The notes: generated by a model from the letters alone, not told the origin. 64,000 nucleotides of DNA from Alcaligenes endophyticus (GCF_026344035.1 NZ_JAPKND010000002.1:310001-374000), one strand, 5' to 3'. Positions 24,705 through 34,291 are shown, counted from the first letter of the stretch. Made by a program: numbers and translations.

Positions 24705-25979
24705 ATGTACGACAATACGATTACATTAGAGCAGTTTGATGCGCAGTTGGCTCAAGCCTTGCAGCATGAACAGGCTCGTCAAGAAGATCATATAGAGCTG
24801 ATCGCTTCCGAGAACTATGCCAGCCCCTTGGTTATGGCTATTCAAGATTCGGTGTTTACCAATAAATATGCCGAAGGTTATCCAGGTCGCCGTTATTACA
24901 GTGGTTGCGAATATGTCGATGTTGCTGAGCGGCTTGCGCAAGAGCGTTTGCGCGAATTATTTAAATGTGATTACGTCAATGTACAGCCGCATGCAGGCGC
25001 GCAGGCCAATGCGGCCATTTTTCTGGCTTTAGCACAGCCAGGTGATGTGGTCATGGGGATGAATTTAGCGCAAGGGGGGCACTTAACACACGGTAATCCG
25101 GCCAACTTTTCAGGTCGACACTATAAAATTGTGCCATATGGCCTAGACCCCGAAACAGGTTTAATCGATTACGAAGAAATGGAGCGTATCGCGTTAGAGA
25201 CACGCCCCAAAATGTTGATTGGCGGCTTCTCCGCGTATTCACGCTATAAAGATTGGGCTCGTATGCGAGCCATTGCGGACAAGGTAGGGGCGATATTTTG
25301 GGTGGACATGGCCCATGTAGCCGGCTTAGTGGCGGCGGGCGTTTACCCAGATCCTCTGCCTCATGCGCATGTGGTCAGCAGCACCACGCATAAAACCTTG
25401 CGGGGGCCTCGTGGTGGCATCATCCTGACCAAAGGGCAAAGCGAAGAGTTTAATAAAAAACTGGATTCTGCTGTGTTTCCTGGGGTTCAAGGCGGCCCTT
25501 TAATGCATATTATTGCGGCCAAAGCGATTGCCTTCAAAGAGGCATTAGACCCCTCGTTTATCGATTATCAGAAACAAGTGGTGGCGAATGCGCGTGCTAT
25601 GGCGACGGTCATTCAAGAGCGTGGATTTAACATTGTCTCGGGGGGAACGGATAACCATCTGATGCTCATCGATTTGTCCAATAAGCCTTACACGGGTAAA
25701 GAAGCGGATCTCGCGTTGAGCCAAGCCTATATCACCACCAATAAAAACTCTGTGCCTAACGATCCGCGTTCGCCCTTTGTGACTTCTGGTGTGCGCCTAG
25801 GAACGCCGGCGGTCACTACGCGTGGGTTTAAACAAGAGCAGTGCCAGCTATTAGCTCATTGGGTGTGCGATATTTTCGATGCGCTAGAGCGTAATGAACT
25901 AGAGGCGGCTCAAGCTTGTGTGCGCGGGCAAGTGGTGGATTTATGTCGTCAGTTTCCCGTGTATGCTAAGCGATACTGA
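24705..25979 (+). CDS. glyA: Serine hydroxymethyltransferase
   Basis: GlyA converts serine and tetrahydrofolate to glycine and 5,10-methylene-tetrahydrofolate, the main source of one-carbon units. At 424 residues it is full length. Diagnostic stretches are [43 protein letters not shown] and [12 protein letters not shown]. The PLP lysine K230 lies in [15 protein letters not shown]. The C-terminal [13 protein letters not shown] is also typical. The start ATG follows AAGGGTAGGTTT. It lies 53 bases after benE and may share its transcript or have its own promoter. The glycine riboswitch in this window belongs to dadA, not to this gene. Confidence 0.97.
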   Translation: MYDNTITLEQFDAQLAQALQHEQARQEDHIELIASENYASPLVMAIQDSVFTNKYAEGYPGRRYYSGCEYVDVAERLAQERLRELFKCDYVNVQPHAGAQANAAIFLALAQPGDVVMGMNLAQGGHLTHGNPANFSGRHYKIVPYGLDPETGLIDYEEMERIALETRPKMLIGGFSAYSRYKDWARMRAIADKVGAIFWVDMAHVAGLVAAGVYPDPLPHAHVVSSTTHKTLRGPRGGIILTKGQSEEFNKKLDSAVFPGVQGGPLMHIIAAKAIAFKEALDPSFIDYQKQVVANARAMATVIQERGFNIVSGGTDNHLMLIDLSNKPYTGKEADLALSQAYITTNKNSVPNDPRSPFVTSGVRLGTPAVTTRGFKQEQCQLLAHWVCDIFDALERNELEAAQACVRGQVVDLCRQFPVYAKRY

Positions 25980-26144
25980 GTAGACTACGTGGAAAGCCGG
26001 CGCTATCAGTTTTTTTTAAGGGCTAGGCAATACCTTAGATAAGTAGATACTCCATGCCCTTGCTCAGCGTTTATGGCTGTGCAGAGGCGGCCTATTAGCG
26101 CTAAGATGGTGGTTTGCTGATTTAAAGAAGGTTTTGCTAAGTCT

Positions 26145-26591
26145 ATGAATACGCGTGTCAACGACGAAAATCAACCTAGTGGGGATGAGGTTCAGGCAGA
26201 AATTGCCAGCGAATTTGCTTTATTTGGCGATTGGACTGAACGTTATGCCTACGTAATAGATTTAGGCCGTAGTTTGCAGAACTTTCCCGAGCAGTATAGA
26301 ACCGAAGAGTATCGTTTTCATGGCTGTCAGGCTACGGTATGGTTTCGTTCCGAGCTAGGAGAAGACGGTCGCCTGTATTTCGATGGTACGAGCGACTCTA
26401 CGATTGTCGCGGGTCTTATGGCATTGGTTTTTCGGCTTTACTCAGGGCGCACCCCCCAAGATATTTTACAAATTGAGCCCTATTTTATTGATGAAATTGG
26501 CTTGAAAGCTCATTTGTCTACACAGCGAGCTACTGGTTTGCTAGGGATGCTGCAAAGCATCAAGCAGCAGGCACAAGCACAAGTGGCTTAA
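26145..26591 (+). CDS. sufE: SufE-family cysteine desulfuration protein
   Basis: SufE accepts persulfide sulfur from the cysteine desulfurase SufS and passes it to the Fe-S scaffold. The 148-residue protein has the family core (FALFGDWTERYAYVIDLGRSL, FPEQYRTEEYRFHGCQATVW) with the sulfur-accepting cysteine in FHGCQ. TSDSTIVAGLMALVFRLYSG and a C-terminal LHLSTQRATGLLGM-like helix (here AHLSTQRATGLLGML) complete it. No sufS, sufB or sufC is next to it. The gene stands alone, 165 bases after glyA. Confidence 0.95.
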   Translation: MNTRVNDENQPSGDEVQAEIASEFALFGDWTERYAYVIDLGRSLQNFPEQYRTEEYRFHGCQATVWFRSELGEDGRLYFDGTSDSTIVAGLMALVFRLYSGRTPQDILQIEPYFIDEIGLKAHLSTQRATGLLGMLQSIKQQAQAQVA

Positions 26592-26640
26592 AGCTGGATG
26601 CCTTGTAGGCGTGCGCCTGCTACCGCTCTTGGACACATAA

Positions 26641-26670
26641 AAAAGCCGCCTGTTTTTCAGGCGGCTATAA
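26641..26670 (-). terminator. Rho-independent terminator, strong on the minus strand
   Basis: GCCGCCTG (26645-26652), TTTTT and CAGGCGGC (26658-26665) form a perfect eight-base-pair stem. On the minus strand a run of six T follows, so it ends the PPC-protein transcript. On the plus strand the tail is only A/T-rich, so it may serve sufE weakly. Confidence 0.85.
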
Positions 26671-26688
26671 TTATTAAGCAGGTAATAC

Positions 26689-28107
26689 TTATTCGGGATA
26701 CACGCCTAGGCTGTATTCCATGTCTTTGTACTGCTGGCTGTTTAGTGTGATGGCATGCAGTTCGTACGAGCCTGGCACTAAATGTACCTCTAGTAAGGAA
26801 TTTAGATCGCCGCCCGAGTCGTCATCCTCAGCAATTAAGCCGTTTTTATCATACAGCTCAATGTAAGTGTCGAAGTCTGGTGCTTCCATCAGGATTTTGT
26901 AATCACCCTCCTGCTCAATGGTGAACTGATAAATATTACGTCCCATGCCGACGAGCATTTCAGCTTCGTGGGTAGTCCCTAGTTGTAGCTCTCCACCACT
27001 GTAAGGGCTGCCGGGAGGCAGTTCTTGCGCGGTTAAGCTAAAAAAGCTAATGCTATTGTTAGGGCGAATGATTTCTATGGTGTGTGTGCCTGGCGCTAAT
27101 TCAGTACGAATCTTATTGCCGCCCCGTGCATTACTAGAAGAGTTAGGATTCTTCAGGCGTAGTTCAGGGGTGGAGTTGAGGCCTGTAACCTCGATAGCGA
27201 CGATAGTTGGCTTTTCCACGGTTAAGGTATAGCTGGCACGCGCTTGTTCAAGTAGGCCATGACGCTGAACGCCATCTAGTGTAATTTCGCCTTTATCTTG
27301 TAAGGTTATATCAGACGGTAAGGCCATCGTTTGTATTTGCACGTCATACCCACCTTGGAAGTTGTCTTCCCCCAAGGCAGAGGTAGTCTCAAGAATATAC
27401 TCACCGGCTTTTAAATAAGCCTGAATTTGTGCGTCGGTGCCGCCACCGCTGTCATCATCGCTGGCAATTTCACGGTTGCGACGATCTTTGACTTGTAGAT
27501 AGGCATCCATTCTTGATTGATGGCTGCGCATGTCAATTTGGTAGAGGCCATCTTTTTCAATATTGAGGCGATAGCGTCGCGGTTTACCCATGCCCCAGTC
27601 GACGAACTCGGTCTCACCAGTGATAATTTCGCCTGCGTGCGACTTCAGAATAGAGTTACTTAATTCAAAGGGACCGTAGGACTGCGCGTTCAGGCCGCTT
27701 ACCACAACGGTATAATTTGTGTCGGGTTTCGCCTTAAAGCCTACGCTTAGCTTTCTGTCTTTTTCTTGACACTCTTCACATGCGGATTGGGTCAATAAGT
27801 TGTTATCTTTTAAGACGCTTATTTGAGCATTCAGCGGGCCTTCTACATTCAATAAAATAATTTGATCGGTTGTAGAGGGTAGGGTGTAGGCTTGACTGCG
27901 CACGCCATTCACAAGATTTAGAAAGCTTTGACTGGTTAGTTCGCCCTTCGCACTAGCGCCCAATGCTAGCGTAGGTATATCGGCAGCCGTTACGCTAGTA
28001 GAATCAACGACATTATTGATACGTGTTTGGTGATTTTGAAAATAGCTTACACCTACTGCGCCTAGAATCACGCCTGCTACGGCTGCACTTAGAGTACTGA
28101 GCTTCAT
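26689..28107 (-). CDS. Periplasmic protein with pre-peptidase C-terminal (PPC)-like repeats
   Basis: The 472-residue protein has an N-terminal hydrophobic segment (residues 4-22) acting as signal anchor or signal peptide, so it is exported. The rest is beta-rich. Two regions share the PPC-type pattern: a D-x-Y-[IL]-[QE]-L strand, the acidic loop ASDDDSGGGTDA or AEDDDSGGDLNS, then a strand ending in G-[ES]-Y-x-L. They lie at about residues 165-255 and 385-470. The DDDSGG loops suggest calcium-binding sites. CEEC at about residue 110 is a possible disulphide or metal pair. No protease domain is present. The function is unknown; binding or scaffolding is plausible. Confidence 0.75.
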   Translation of the reverse strand: MKLSTLSAAVAGVILGAVGVSYFQNHQTRINNVVDSTSVTAADIPTLALGASAKGELTSQSFLNLVNGVRSQAYTLPSTTDQIILLNVEGPLNAQISVLKDNNLLTQSACEECQEKDRKLSVGFKAKPDTNYTVVVSGLNAQSYGPFELSNSILKSHAGEIITGETEFVDWGMGKPRRYRLNIEKDGLYQIDMRSHQSRMDAYLQVKDRRNREIASDDDSGGGTDAQIQAYLKAGEYILETTSALGEDNFQGGYDVQIQTMALPSDITLQDKGEITLDGVQRHGLLEQARASYTLTVEKPTIVAIEVTGLNSTPELRLKNPNSSSNARGGNKIRTELAPGTHTIEIIRPNNSISFFSLTAQELPPGSPYSGGELQLGTTHEAEMLVGMGRNIYQFTIEQEGDYKILMEAPDFDTYIELYDKNGLIAEDDDSGGDLNSLLEVHLVPGSYELHAITLNSQQYKDMEYSLGVYPE

Positions 28108-28349
28108 GTTTTTTTCTTGTTCGTTAATAATGTCGGCAATGTAACCGAAATTGGAAGGATGGTTTCAGCGATATATGCTACAGGATGAAACCCTGTGAAT
28201 ATAAGTGTCTAGTTTAATATCCTCCCCCAGTCTTAGGGGCATTTTTTATTGCGCTTGCAGCGTTTGTTTAGGAGACCAGCCTAGGCAGGAAACCAACTGA
28301 GGCAGTTGATATCGCGCTAGGCTAAGCATTGGGGTGAAACGCTACTTAG

Positions 28350-29513
28350 TTACAATTTTCCGTCTGCGCGTGGGCGTAACAATGTCGGTAAAAAGCGCCA
28401 TAAATACAACACGAGACAAAGTATCCAGGCTAAGGAGGCCATATGCAACAAGGGCAAACGCGCTGCAGTAAATGCGATGGCGGCCAAGCGTAATAAAGTG
28501 GCACCAATAAATAGTGCATACATGGTGAATATGCTGCGGTCTGTTTTTAGGGGTAAGCCCAAGTGCCCTAATGCGGTGCGGGTTATCATGCCAATGATGA
28601 GTAGGCCAAAGCCTGCCATACCTATAGTATGTGCCGACCAAGCAGGATTATGAATGAGGTCTAGTGATTGGGCGGCAGTGACCAGTAGACCGCCCGCTAG
28701 ACCTAGCCAGCCTAAATATAAAATCCATAGTAGTGGTATGTGCCTTGCGGGAGCGGACCACCAGTGCCAGGCTTGAATGATGGCTAAGACGGCTATCAAC
28801 ATCAGGGCGAAGGCTTGGGCTGAAGGCCATGCTAGCCACACGCTGGCTACGGCCACTACGGTAAGCGCTAACTGCGCCATGCCAGTGCGCAAGTGCGTGG
28901 GTACTTCCCGATTAGGAATAGCCCGGCTAGTAAAAAAAGGAATGACTCTACGGCCTATAAGTAGTGTCACCAAGCACATGAGTAATAAGCCTGTTTGTAA
29001 GTATTGGCTAAGGACTTGATAGTGGTTTTGGTAGGCTGACCATAGAAATAAGAGATCGCTTAGCCCTAGGCCACCGACAAATACGGGCATGAGCAGGTTA
29101 CGCCGATTACCCGCAAGCATGATAACGCGCGCCAGGGCAGCGGTTAATAAGGCATAGAAAGCGAGGCCAGCTGTAAAGCTCAGATAAAAACCTAAGGCTT
29201 CAGGTAGTAGCAAGCCTAGGCGTATGAATACCCAGAACAAAGCCAGTAAAGCGAGTGGTTTTCCGCGTAGGGGATTGTGTCCTGTCCAATTGGCACTGGC
29301 GGTCAGTAAAAAGCCTGCCGCTATCGTCACTACAAAACCCCATAGCATTTCATGTGCATGCCAATAATAGGCGGGTAGCCAGCCAGTCAGTGCAGTAGGG
29401 TAGTAGACCCAAACAGCAATGGAAACGATGCCCCACAGGCAACTTAGGGCATAGAAAGGGCGAAAACCAATAGAAAAAAAAGCAGACCAGGAAAAGGGAG
29501 TGGCAGCAGGCAT
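28350..29513 (-). CDS. nnrS: NnrS family haem/copper membrane protein
   Basis: NnrS proteins are polytopic membrane proteins that bind haem and copper and help cells tolerate nitrosative stress and nitric oxide, often under NO-responsive FNR-family control. This 387-residue protein has about 12 hydrophobic segments. It has the family stretches FSIGFRPFYALSCLWG, YYWHAHEMLWGFVVTIAAGFLLTA (metal-ligand histidines) and NWTGHNPLRGKPLALLALFW. RRVIPFFTSRAIPN and a late SAHTIGMAGFGLLIIGMITR-like segment also fit. A near-perfect FNR/DNR box sits 57 bases upstream of the start. No denitrification genes are in the window. Confidence 0.92.
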   Translation of the reverse strand: MPAATPFSWSAFFSIGFRPFYALSCLWGIVSIAVWVYYPTALTGWLPAYYWHAHEMLWGFVVTIAAGFLLTASANWTGHNPLRGKPLALLALFWVFIRLGLLLPEALGFYLSFTAGLAFYALLTAALARVIMLAGNRRNLLMPVFVGGLGLSDLLFLWSAYQNHYQVLSQYLQTGLLLMCLVTLLIGRRVIPFFTSRAIPNREVPTHLRTGMAQLALTVVAVASVWLAWPSAQAFALMLIAVLAIIQAWHWWSAPARHIPLLWILYLGWLGLAGGLLVTAAQSLDLIHNPAWSAHTIGMAGFGLLIIGMITRTALGHLGLPLKTDRSIFTMYALFIGATLLRLAAIAFTAARLPLLHMASLAWILCLVLYLWRFLPTLLRPRADGKL

Positions 29514-29569
29514 AGGCTAAACCTTTTGAAGATTTATATTAAATATATCTTATGCCAGTGCATTGTACC

Positions 29570-29583
29570 TTGATGAAGATCAG
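29570..29583 (-). promoter_or_regulatory. FNR/DNR-type box upstream of nnrS
   Basis: TTGATGAAGATCAG matches TTGAT-N4-ATCAA at nine of ten positions. On the minus strand a TATATT (-10) lies at 29547-29542, which puts the box centre near -41.5 from the expected start site. This is the class II activator position. Control by an FNR/ANR or NO-sensing DNR/NnrR protein is inferred from the motif. Confidence 0.7.
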
Positions 29584-29628
29584 ATAAGCGGCAAGTGGGA
29601 AGAAATACTTACCGCATGGGGTAAAAAC

Positions 29629-30249
29629 TTATACGAAACGGCACACTTGATGAGCAGGAATGCGCGGCTTTTGTACACTCGCTGTGTCGGCGGTTGGATA
29701 CCCAAGGGTGATCATAATAGCGGGTAACTCCTGTTCTTGCAGCGCAAACTCTTGTGCCAAGGCTTGTGGGTCAAAGCCTATCATGGGGCCAGTGACCAAA
29801 CCTTGTGCCTGCGCAGCGAGCATGAGTGTCATTCCGGCTAGAGAAGCAGAACGTATAGCTTCGTCGCGTTGCCTGAGCTGACTAGTAGAGTAGGTACGGT
29901 TAGCTCCCGCTGCCCACTGAGCAACGTGTTCTGCTTGCGCCAGGCCTTGTGTTATTAAAGGGTCGAAACGCTCAGTAAAGCTTGTATGACCGTCTAGTAG
30001 GCCGTTGACGATAATAGTTGCTGCGGCATCCACGACTTTTTGTTGCCCATAGGCAATGGGGAGTAAGCGTTGCTTAGCGGCGGCCGAGTGCACCACTAAA
30101 AATGACCAGTTTTGCATATTGTAGGCAGAAGGGGCGCGTATCGCCTGATCTATCAGTGCCAGAATGTCGGCTTCGCTTAGCGAGCGACTGGTATCAAAAA
30201 GGCTAGTAGAAACGCGTTGTGCTAGCAGCTCAGGAAAAGAAGTCATCAT
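29629..30249 (-). CDS. Nitroreductase family flavoprotein
   Basis: The 206-residue protein matches the NADH/NADPH-FMN nitroreductase fold. RAPSAYNMQNWSFLVV is the FMN-binding segment near the N-terminus, AGMTLMLAAQAQGLVTGPM matches the central helix with G-x-G-x-x-x-G-like character, and AIMITLGYP lies near the C-terminus. Such enzymes reduce nitroaromatics, quinones or aldehydes using FMN as a homodimer. The start is either of two adjacent ATG codons (30249 or 30246). It is divergent from the LexA-controlled operon, and the 149-base intergenic region contains both promoters. The physiological substrate cannot be deduced. Confidence 0.88.
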   Translation of the reverse strand: MMTSFPELLAQRVSTSLFDTSRSLSEADILALIDQAIRAPSAYNMQNWSFLVVHSAAAKQRLLPIAYGQQKVVDAAATIIVNGLLDGHTSFTERFDPLITQGLAQAEHVAQWAAGANRTYSTSQLRQRDEAIRSASLAGMTLMLAAQAQGLVTGPMIGFDPQALAQEFALQEQELPAIMITLGYPTADTASVQKPRIPAHQVCRFV

Positions 30250-30359
30250 CGTTGAGAATAATTAGGGTGGTAGAACAACCTCAGTGTAATGGATACAGGG
30301 GGCTAAGGCAGTGTGGCGATAGAACGTCGAGCTGCCATCTTTAACGTTTGAGTATTTTC

Positions 30360-30395
30360 TTGGCTTAATGTTAAAATTGCTGTATAAAAATACAG
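30360..30395 (+). promoter_or_regulatory. LexA-controlled promoter (SOS box at 30380-30395)
   Basis: CTGTATAAAAATACAG (30380-30395) is a full LexA consensus, CTGT-N8-ACAG, with palindromic TATA/TATA flanks. It covers the -10 TATAAA (30383-30388) of a promoter whose -35 TTGGCT (30360-30365) is 17 bases upstream. Bound LexA would block RNA polymerase. The predicted transcript starts only a few bases before the ATG at 30399. Confidence 0.85.
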
Positions 30396-30398
30396 CTT

Positions 30399-32042
30399 AT
30401 GAGCCTTCCTGACCTACCCCCGCTTTATTATCTGACTAATTTTCACCTCGTCCATCAGTGGGTGTGGCAGCATAGTGCCGACCTCTTACAGGCAGAGCAG
30501 CAGGCGCTGAGTCAGCGCTTTGTTACTCTCACTACGGATGCGCAGGCCTTATTGCTACGTTTACTGATGCGTAAAGGGCTTTGGTTTCGGGTAAGTAAGT
30601 TGCACTATGCGGAAATTGCCTGCTCACCTACGGCGTTAGGGGAACTACAGCAAGCTGGTCTGCTTGATCAGCCTACTGTTATGGCCGCAGAGTCTTACGC
30701 ACACTTACACACCATGGCTGAATTGCGTCAACGTTTTCCTCCTTTGGCTCACCATGCACGTAAGGCAGAATTTACACAGGCACTATGTCAGGCTTATCCT
30801 CAAGGGGTGAGTAGCGTGACCTCGGTAGTCTACCTGCAGCCCGAGGCACGGGCTTGGGCCGAGCGTTTGTTATTGCTGTTTTTTGGTAATGGACATCAAG
30901 ATTGGACTGAGCTTGTCTTGAGTGATCTGGGCTTGTATCGCTACGAACAAGTGGCTTTTTCCATAGGTAGTCGAGCCTTCAGGCATCACGCTGACGTGCA
31001 GTGTTACGAGCTACTGTATCGTTGGCGCACCCAGATTGCACAGGCAACTGAGCAAGACCGAGCGACGTTATTGCCTGCTGCCGTTCAGGCCGTGCTTGCA
31101 CTAGAGACGGACAGCGATTGGCTCAGCGAGCGTAGAGCCAAAACTTTATACGTACTAGGGCAGTGGGCGGAAAAAAAGGCCACTAATTTAGATTTGGCTG
31201 AACAAGCTTATGCAGCCAGTCGTTGGCCTATGGCTTCTTTGCGTCGGGCCCGCGTACTAGAGCTACAAGGGCGCCATCAGCAGGCGTGGGAGCAAGGGCA
31301 GCATATTATGGTCGACAGTCAGCATGAGGCAGTACTGCAGAAATGGGCGCGGATAGCGCTTCGTTTGCACAAAAAGCTGGCCCTGCGTGATGCCCCCTTG
31401 CCTTGCTCGACGGGGTTTGAGCCTTCACGAGTAGACCTAAGTTTACCGCCCGACCCATTGGGTGCCCGTATTGAGCAGCAGGTTTGTGACTATTATGACC
31501 ACCCGCAAGCGCCTGTTTTTTATGTAGAGAACACCTTAATTCAAGCCTTGTTTGCCTTATGGTGTTGGGATGCTTTGTATGCTCCGGTAGCAGGGGCGTT
31601 TTTTCATCCGTACCAACGAGGGCCTGCTGACCTGTATAGCCCTACTTTTTATCAGCGTCGCCAAGGGTGGTTCGAGCAAGCTTGGGAAAGCTTAAATGAC
31701 GATAGTTATAAGCACCTAATCGAAACCAGTTGGCATAGTAAGCACGGTTTGCAATGTGGTTGGGTGCAATGGCAGGCCTTGTCGTTGGATCTTTTGCGTA
31801 TGGCCTTGCAGTGCATTTCAGCGGCTGACTTACGTGTAATTTTTCAACGTCTGTTGGACGATCTGCGCGAAAATCGTTCAGGCCTGCCTGATCTTATCCG
31901 TTTTTGGCCGCTGGAAAAACGTTATGAGTGGATAGAAGTGAAAGGGCCAGGGGATCGCCTACAAGATAATCAACTGCGGTGGTTGAGGTTCTTCGCTGAT
32001 CACGGCATGCAGGCCAGTGTTTGTCATGTTAGGTGGTGCTGA
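30399..32042 (+). CDS. FAN1-like VRR-NUC domain nuclease
   Basis: Bacterial FAN1 homologues are structure-specific 5'-flap nucleases implicated in interstrand crosslink repair. This 547-residue protein begins with the family's LPPLYYLTNF segment and a winged-helix/SAP-like region. A helical middle follows, then a C-terminal VRR-NUC nuclease domain (about 430-545) with GLPDLIRFWP, the catalytic E-V-K in WIEVKGPGDRLQDNQLRWL, and a final CHVRW. There is no Shine-Dalgarno sequence, and the predicted start of transcription is almost at the ATG, so the message may be leaderless. Its stop overlaps the helicase start as TGATG. LexA control is expected from the adjacent box. Confidence 0.9.
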   Translation: MSLPDLPPLYYLTNFHLVHQWVWQHSADLLQAEQQALSQRFVTLTTDAQALLLRLLMRKGLWFRVSKLHYAEIACSPTALGELQQAGLLDQPTVMAAESYAHLHTMAELRQRFPPLAHHARKAEFTQALCQAYPQGVSSVTSVVYLQPEARAWAERLLLLFFGNGHQDWTELVLSDLGLYRYEQVAFSIGSRAFRHHADVQCYELLYRWRTQIAQATEQDRATLLPAAVQAVLALETDSDWLSERRAKTLYVLGQWAEKKATNLDLAEQAYAASRWPMASLRRARVLELQGRHQQAWEQGQHIMVDSQHEAVLQKWARIALRLHKKLALRDAPLPCSTGFEPSRVDLSLPPDPLGARIEQQVCDYYDHPQAPVFYVENTLIQALFALWCWDALYAPVAGAFFHPYQRGPADLYSPTFYQRRQGWFEQAWESLNDDSYKHLIETSWHSKHGLQCGWVQWQALSLDLLRMALQCISAADLRVIFQRLLDDLRENRSGLPDLIRFWPLEKRYEWIEVKGPGDRLQDNQLRWLRFFADHGMQASVCHVRWC

Positions 32043-34291
32043 TGTATACCGTAAGTGTGCGTAGCTTGTGTGATTTTGCGGCGCGTAGCGGGGACTTGGA
32101 TTTGCGTTTCACGCCAGCACCCAGCGCTCAAGAGGGCATAGCAGGTCATGCGGCAGTGCATCGTAATCGCGCCGATACGTATCAATCAGAATTACGTTTA
32201 AGCTTGCATTGGCAGGGCGTATTGGTACAGGGCAGGGCCGACGGTTACGATGCGCCAGCACACTGCTTAGAAGAGATAAAAACCTATCGCGGCCATTTTC
32301 GTAATATTGCTGCCAATCAGAAAGCGCTACACTGGGCGCAGTTAAAACTGTATGGTGCCATGCTTTGTGAAACACATGAGCATGAATGCGTAACGTTAGC
32401 GCTCATTTACTACCATATCGATACCCACAAAGAGACACGCGAGCAACAGACTTATTCGCGCACTGAGTTGCTGCAATTTTTTCAGCAACTCACAGGGCGA
32501 TTTTTGATTTGGGCTCGACAAGAAGCGGCTCACCATGATTACAAATTACGCGCCAGTGAGCTGTTGCAGTTTCCTTATCCAACGTTTCGGTCTGGGCAAC
32601 GTGAATTTGCGGTGCAAGTCTTTCGTGATCTTAGGGATGCGCGCACTTTATTGGCTCAAGCCCCCACGGGCATTGGTAAAACATTAGCGGTGCTGTTTCC
32701 GGCATTAAAAGCTGTGCAACCTGCCGGGCTGCATAAAGTGTTTTATTTAACCGCTAAAAACTCTGGACGCCAAATGGCGCTGGACAGTATGCGCACCTTG
32801 CAACAGGGCGAGCAGCAACAGTGGCGCGTGCTAGAGTTAGTCGCGCGGGATAAGTCTTGTGTGCATCCCGATAAGGCGTGTCATGGCGAATCGTGTCCCT
32901 TGGCGCGTGGTTTTTACGACAATTTGCCACAGGCTCGTCAGATCGCGATTACACATGCTTTATTAGATGAGTCCACCCTGGCTCAGATTGCTGATGAGCA
33001 TCAGCTTTGTCCCTACTATTTGCAGCAGGAAATGGTCCGTTGGGCCGATGTCATAGTAGGTGACTATAACCATTATTTTGATGCTGCTGCCTTATTGCAT
33101 CACCAAACCATTGAGCAAGAATGGCGGGTGGCAGTGGTACTTGATGAGGCGCATAACTTGCTCGATAGAGCCCGCTCTATGTACAGTGCTACCTTATCAG
33201 AGGCCGCATTAGTTGCAGCCCGCAAGCAGGCACCTGCCAATCTTAAGCGTTGCTTTGGGCAGCTAAAGCGCGTTATGCATGATGCTGCCGCCGATTACGA
33301 ATCTGGCATACATTACACCGATACCATGCATGACGAGCTCAGTCAGATTAGCCAACACACCGCTTCGCGGCTTGCCTCCTATGTCGCCGAGAACGCTTTA
33401 CCCAATTCGCACCCTTTGTTGGCGTTTTATTTTGATTTATTGTTTTTCGCGTATTTAACTGAACAGTTTTCCACTCATTCTTTGCTTGAATTTCAGCAGA
33501 CGGCTTTAGGCGTGGATATCTCTATCCGCAATGTGGTGCCGGCCTCTTTTCTATCGCCTCGCTATGGCGATGCACATGGGTGTGTATTGTTCTCTGCAAC
33601 CTTGAGTCCTGCTGGCTTTTATAACGATGTGTTGGGTTTACCGTCAAACAGTTCACGCTGCGATATTGCTTCGCCGTTTAAGGCCAAACAATTACAGCTT
33701 TATATACAGCCGGTGTCCACTCGTTATGCTGATCGTCAATCCAGTCTAGAGCGAGTTTGTCAGGCTGTAGGGCAGCAATATGAACGACAAAAGGGCAACT
33801 ATCTGTTGTTTGCTAGTAGCTTTGAATACTTACGTCAGCTAGAGCAGGGTTTGGGAGGCTGGTATCCTGATATTCCATTGTGGACACAAGCCTCGGGCAT
33901 GGGAAGTGAGCAGCGACAAGCCTTTCTGGATCAGTTCCATGCAGAGGGGCAGGGTATAGGTTTAGCTGTGCTGGGTGGTGTATTTGGGGAAGGGGTAGAC
34001 CTGCCAGGAAAACGTCTTATTGGTGCTTTTATTGCCACCTTAGGTTTGCCCCAGTACAACGATTGGAATGAGGCAGTACGTGATCGTATGGCCAGTGCTT
34101 TTGGTGAGCAGCAGGCTTATAACTATGCGTATTTGTATCCGGGCATGCGTAAAGTTGTCCAGGCAGCAGGTAGGGTAATACGAAGCGAGCACGATGAGGG
34201 GGTATTGTTTTTATTGGACGAGCGCTATGCTCAAGCGCGCGTGGCCAAGTTATTGCCAGCATGGTGGCCCGCGGCACGGCGGCTAGGGTAG
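32042..34291 (+). CDS. DinG/XPD-like superfamily 2 helicase with N-terminal PD-(D/E)XK-like domain and Fe-S cysteines
   Basis: This protein of about 749 residues starts with a Cas4/PD-(D/E)XK-like domain (SLCDFAARSGDLDLRF, then RGRADGYD and LEEIKTYRG). The helicase core has Walker A APTGIGKTLAVLFP, four cysteines of an XPD-type Fe-S cluster (KSCVHPDKACHGESC ... HQLCPYY) and the DEAH box VVLDEAHNLLDRAR. The C-terminal motifs are LFSATLSP, GGVFGEGVDLPG and AAGRVIRSEHDEG (Q-x-x-G-R-x-I-R). The ATG at 32042 overlaps the nuclease stop, so the pair is translationally coupled. The two probably act together on damaged or crosslinked DNA. The coupling and the SOS box are direct observations; the joint activity is inferred. 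Confidence 0.9.
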   Translation: MYTVSVRSLCDFAARSGDLDLRFTPAPSAQEGIAGHAAVHRNRADTYQSELRLSLHWQGVLVQGRADGYDAPAHCLEEIKTYRGHFRNIAANQKALHWAQLKLYGAMLCETHEHECVTLALIYYHIDTHKETREQQTYSRTELLQFFQQLTGRFLIWARQEAAHHDYKLRASELLQFPYPTFRSGQREFAVQVFRDLRDARTLLAQAPTGIGKTLAVLFPALKAVQPAGLHKVFYLTAKNSGRQMALDSMRTLQQGEQQQWRVLELVARDKSCVHPDKACHGESCPLARGFYDNLPQARQIAITHALLDESTLAQIADEHQLCPYYLQQEMVRWADVIVGDYNHYFDAAALLHHQTIEQEWRVAVVLDEAHNLLDRARSMYSATLSEAALVAARKQAPANLKRCFGQLKRVMHDAAADYESGIHYTDTMHDELSQISQHTASRLASYVAENALPNSHPLLAFYFDLLFFAYLTEQFSTHSLLEFQQTALGVDISIRNVVPASFLSPRYGDAHGCVLFSATLSPAGFYNDVLGLPSNSSRCDIASPFKAKQLQLYIQPVSTRYADRQSSLERVCQAVGQQYERQKGNYLLFASSFEYLRQLEQGLGGWYPDIPLWTQASGMGSEQRQAFLDQFHAEGQGIGLAVLGGVFGEGVDLPGKRLIGAFIATLGLPQYNDWNEAVRDRMASAFGEQQAYNYAYLYPGMRKVVQAAGRVIRSEHDEGVLFLLDERYAQARVAKLLPAWWPAARRLG

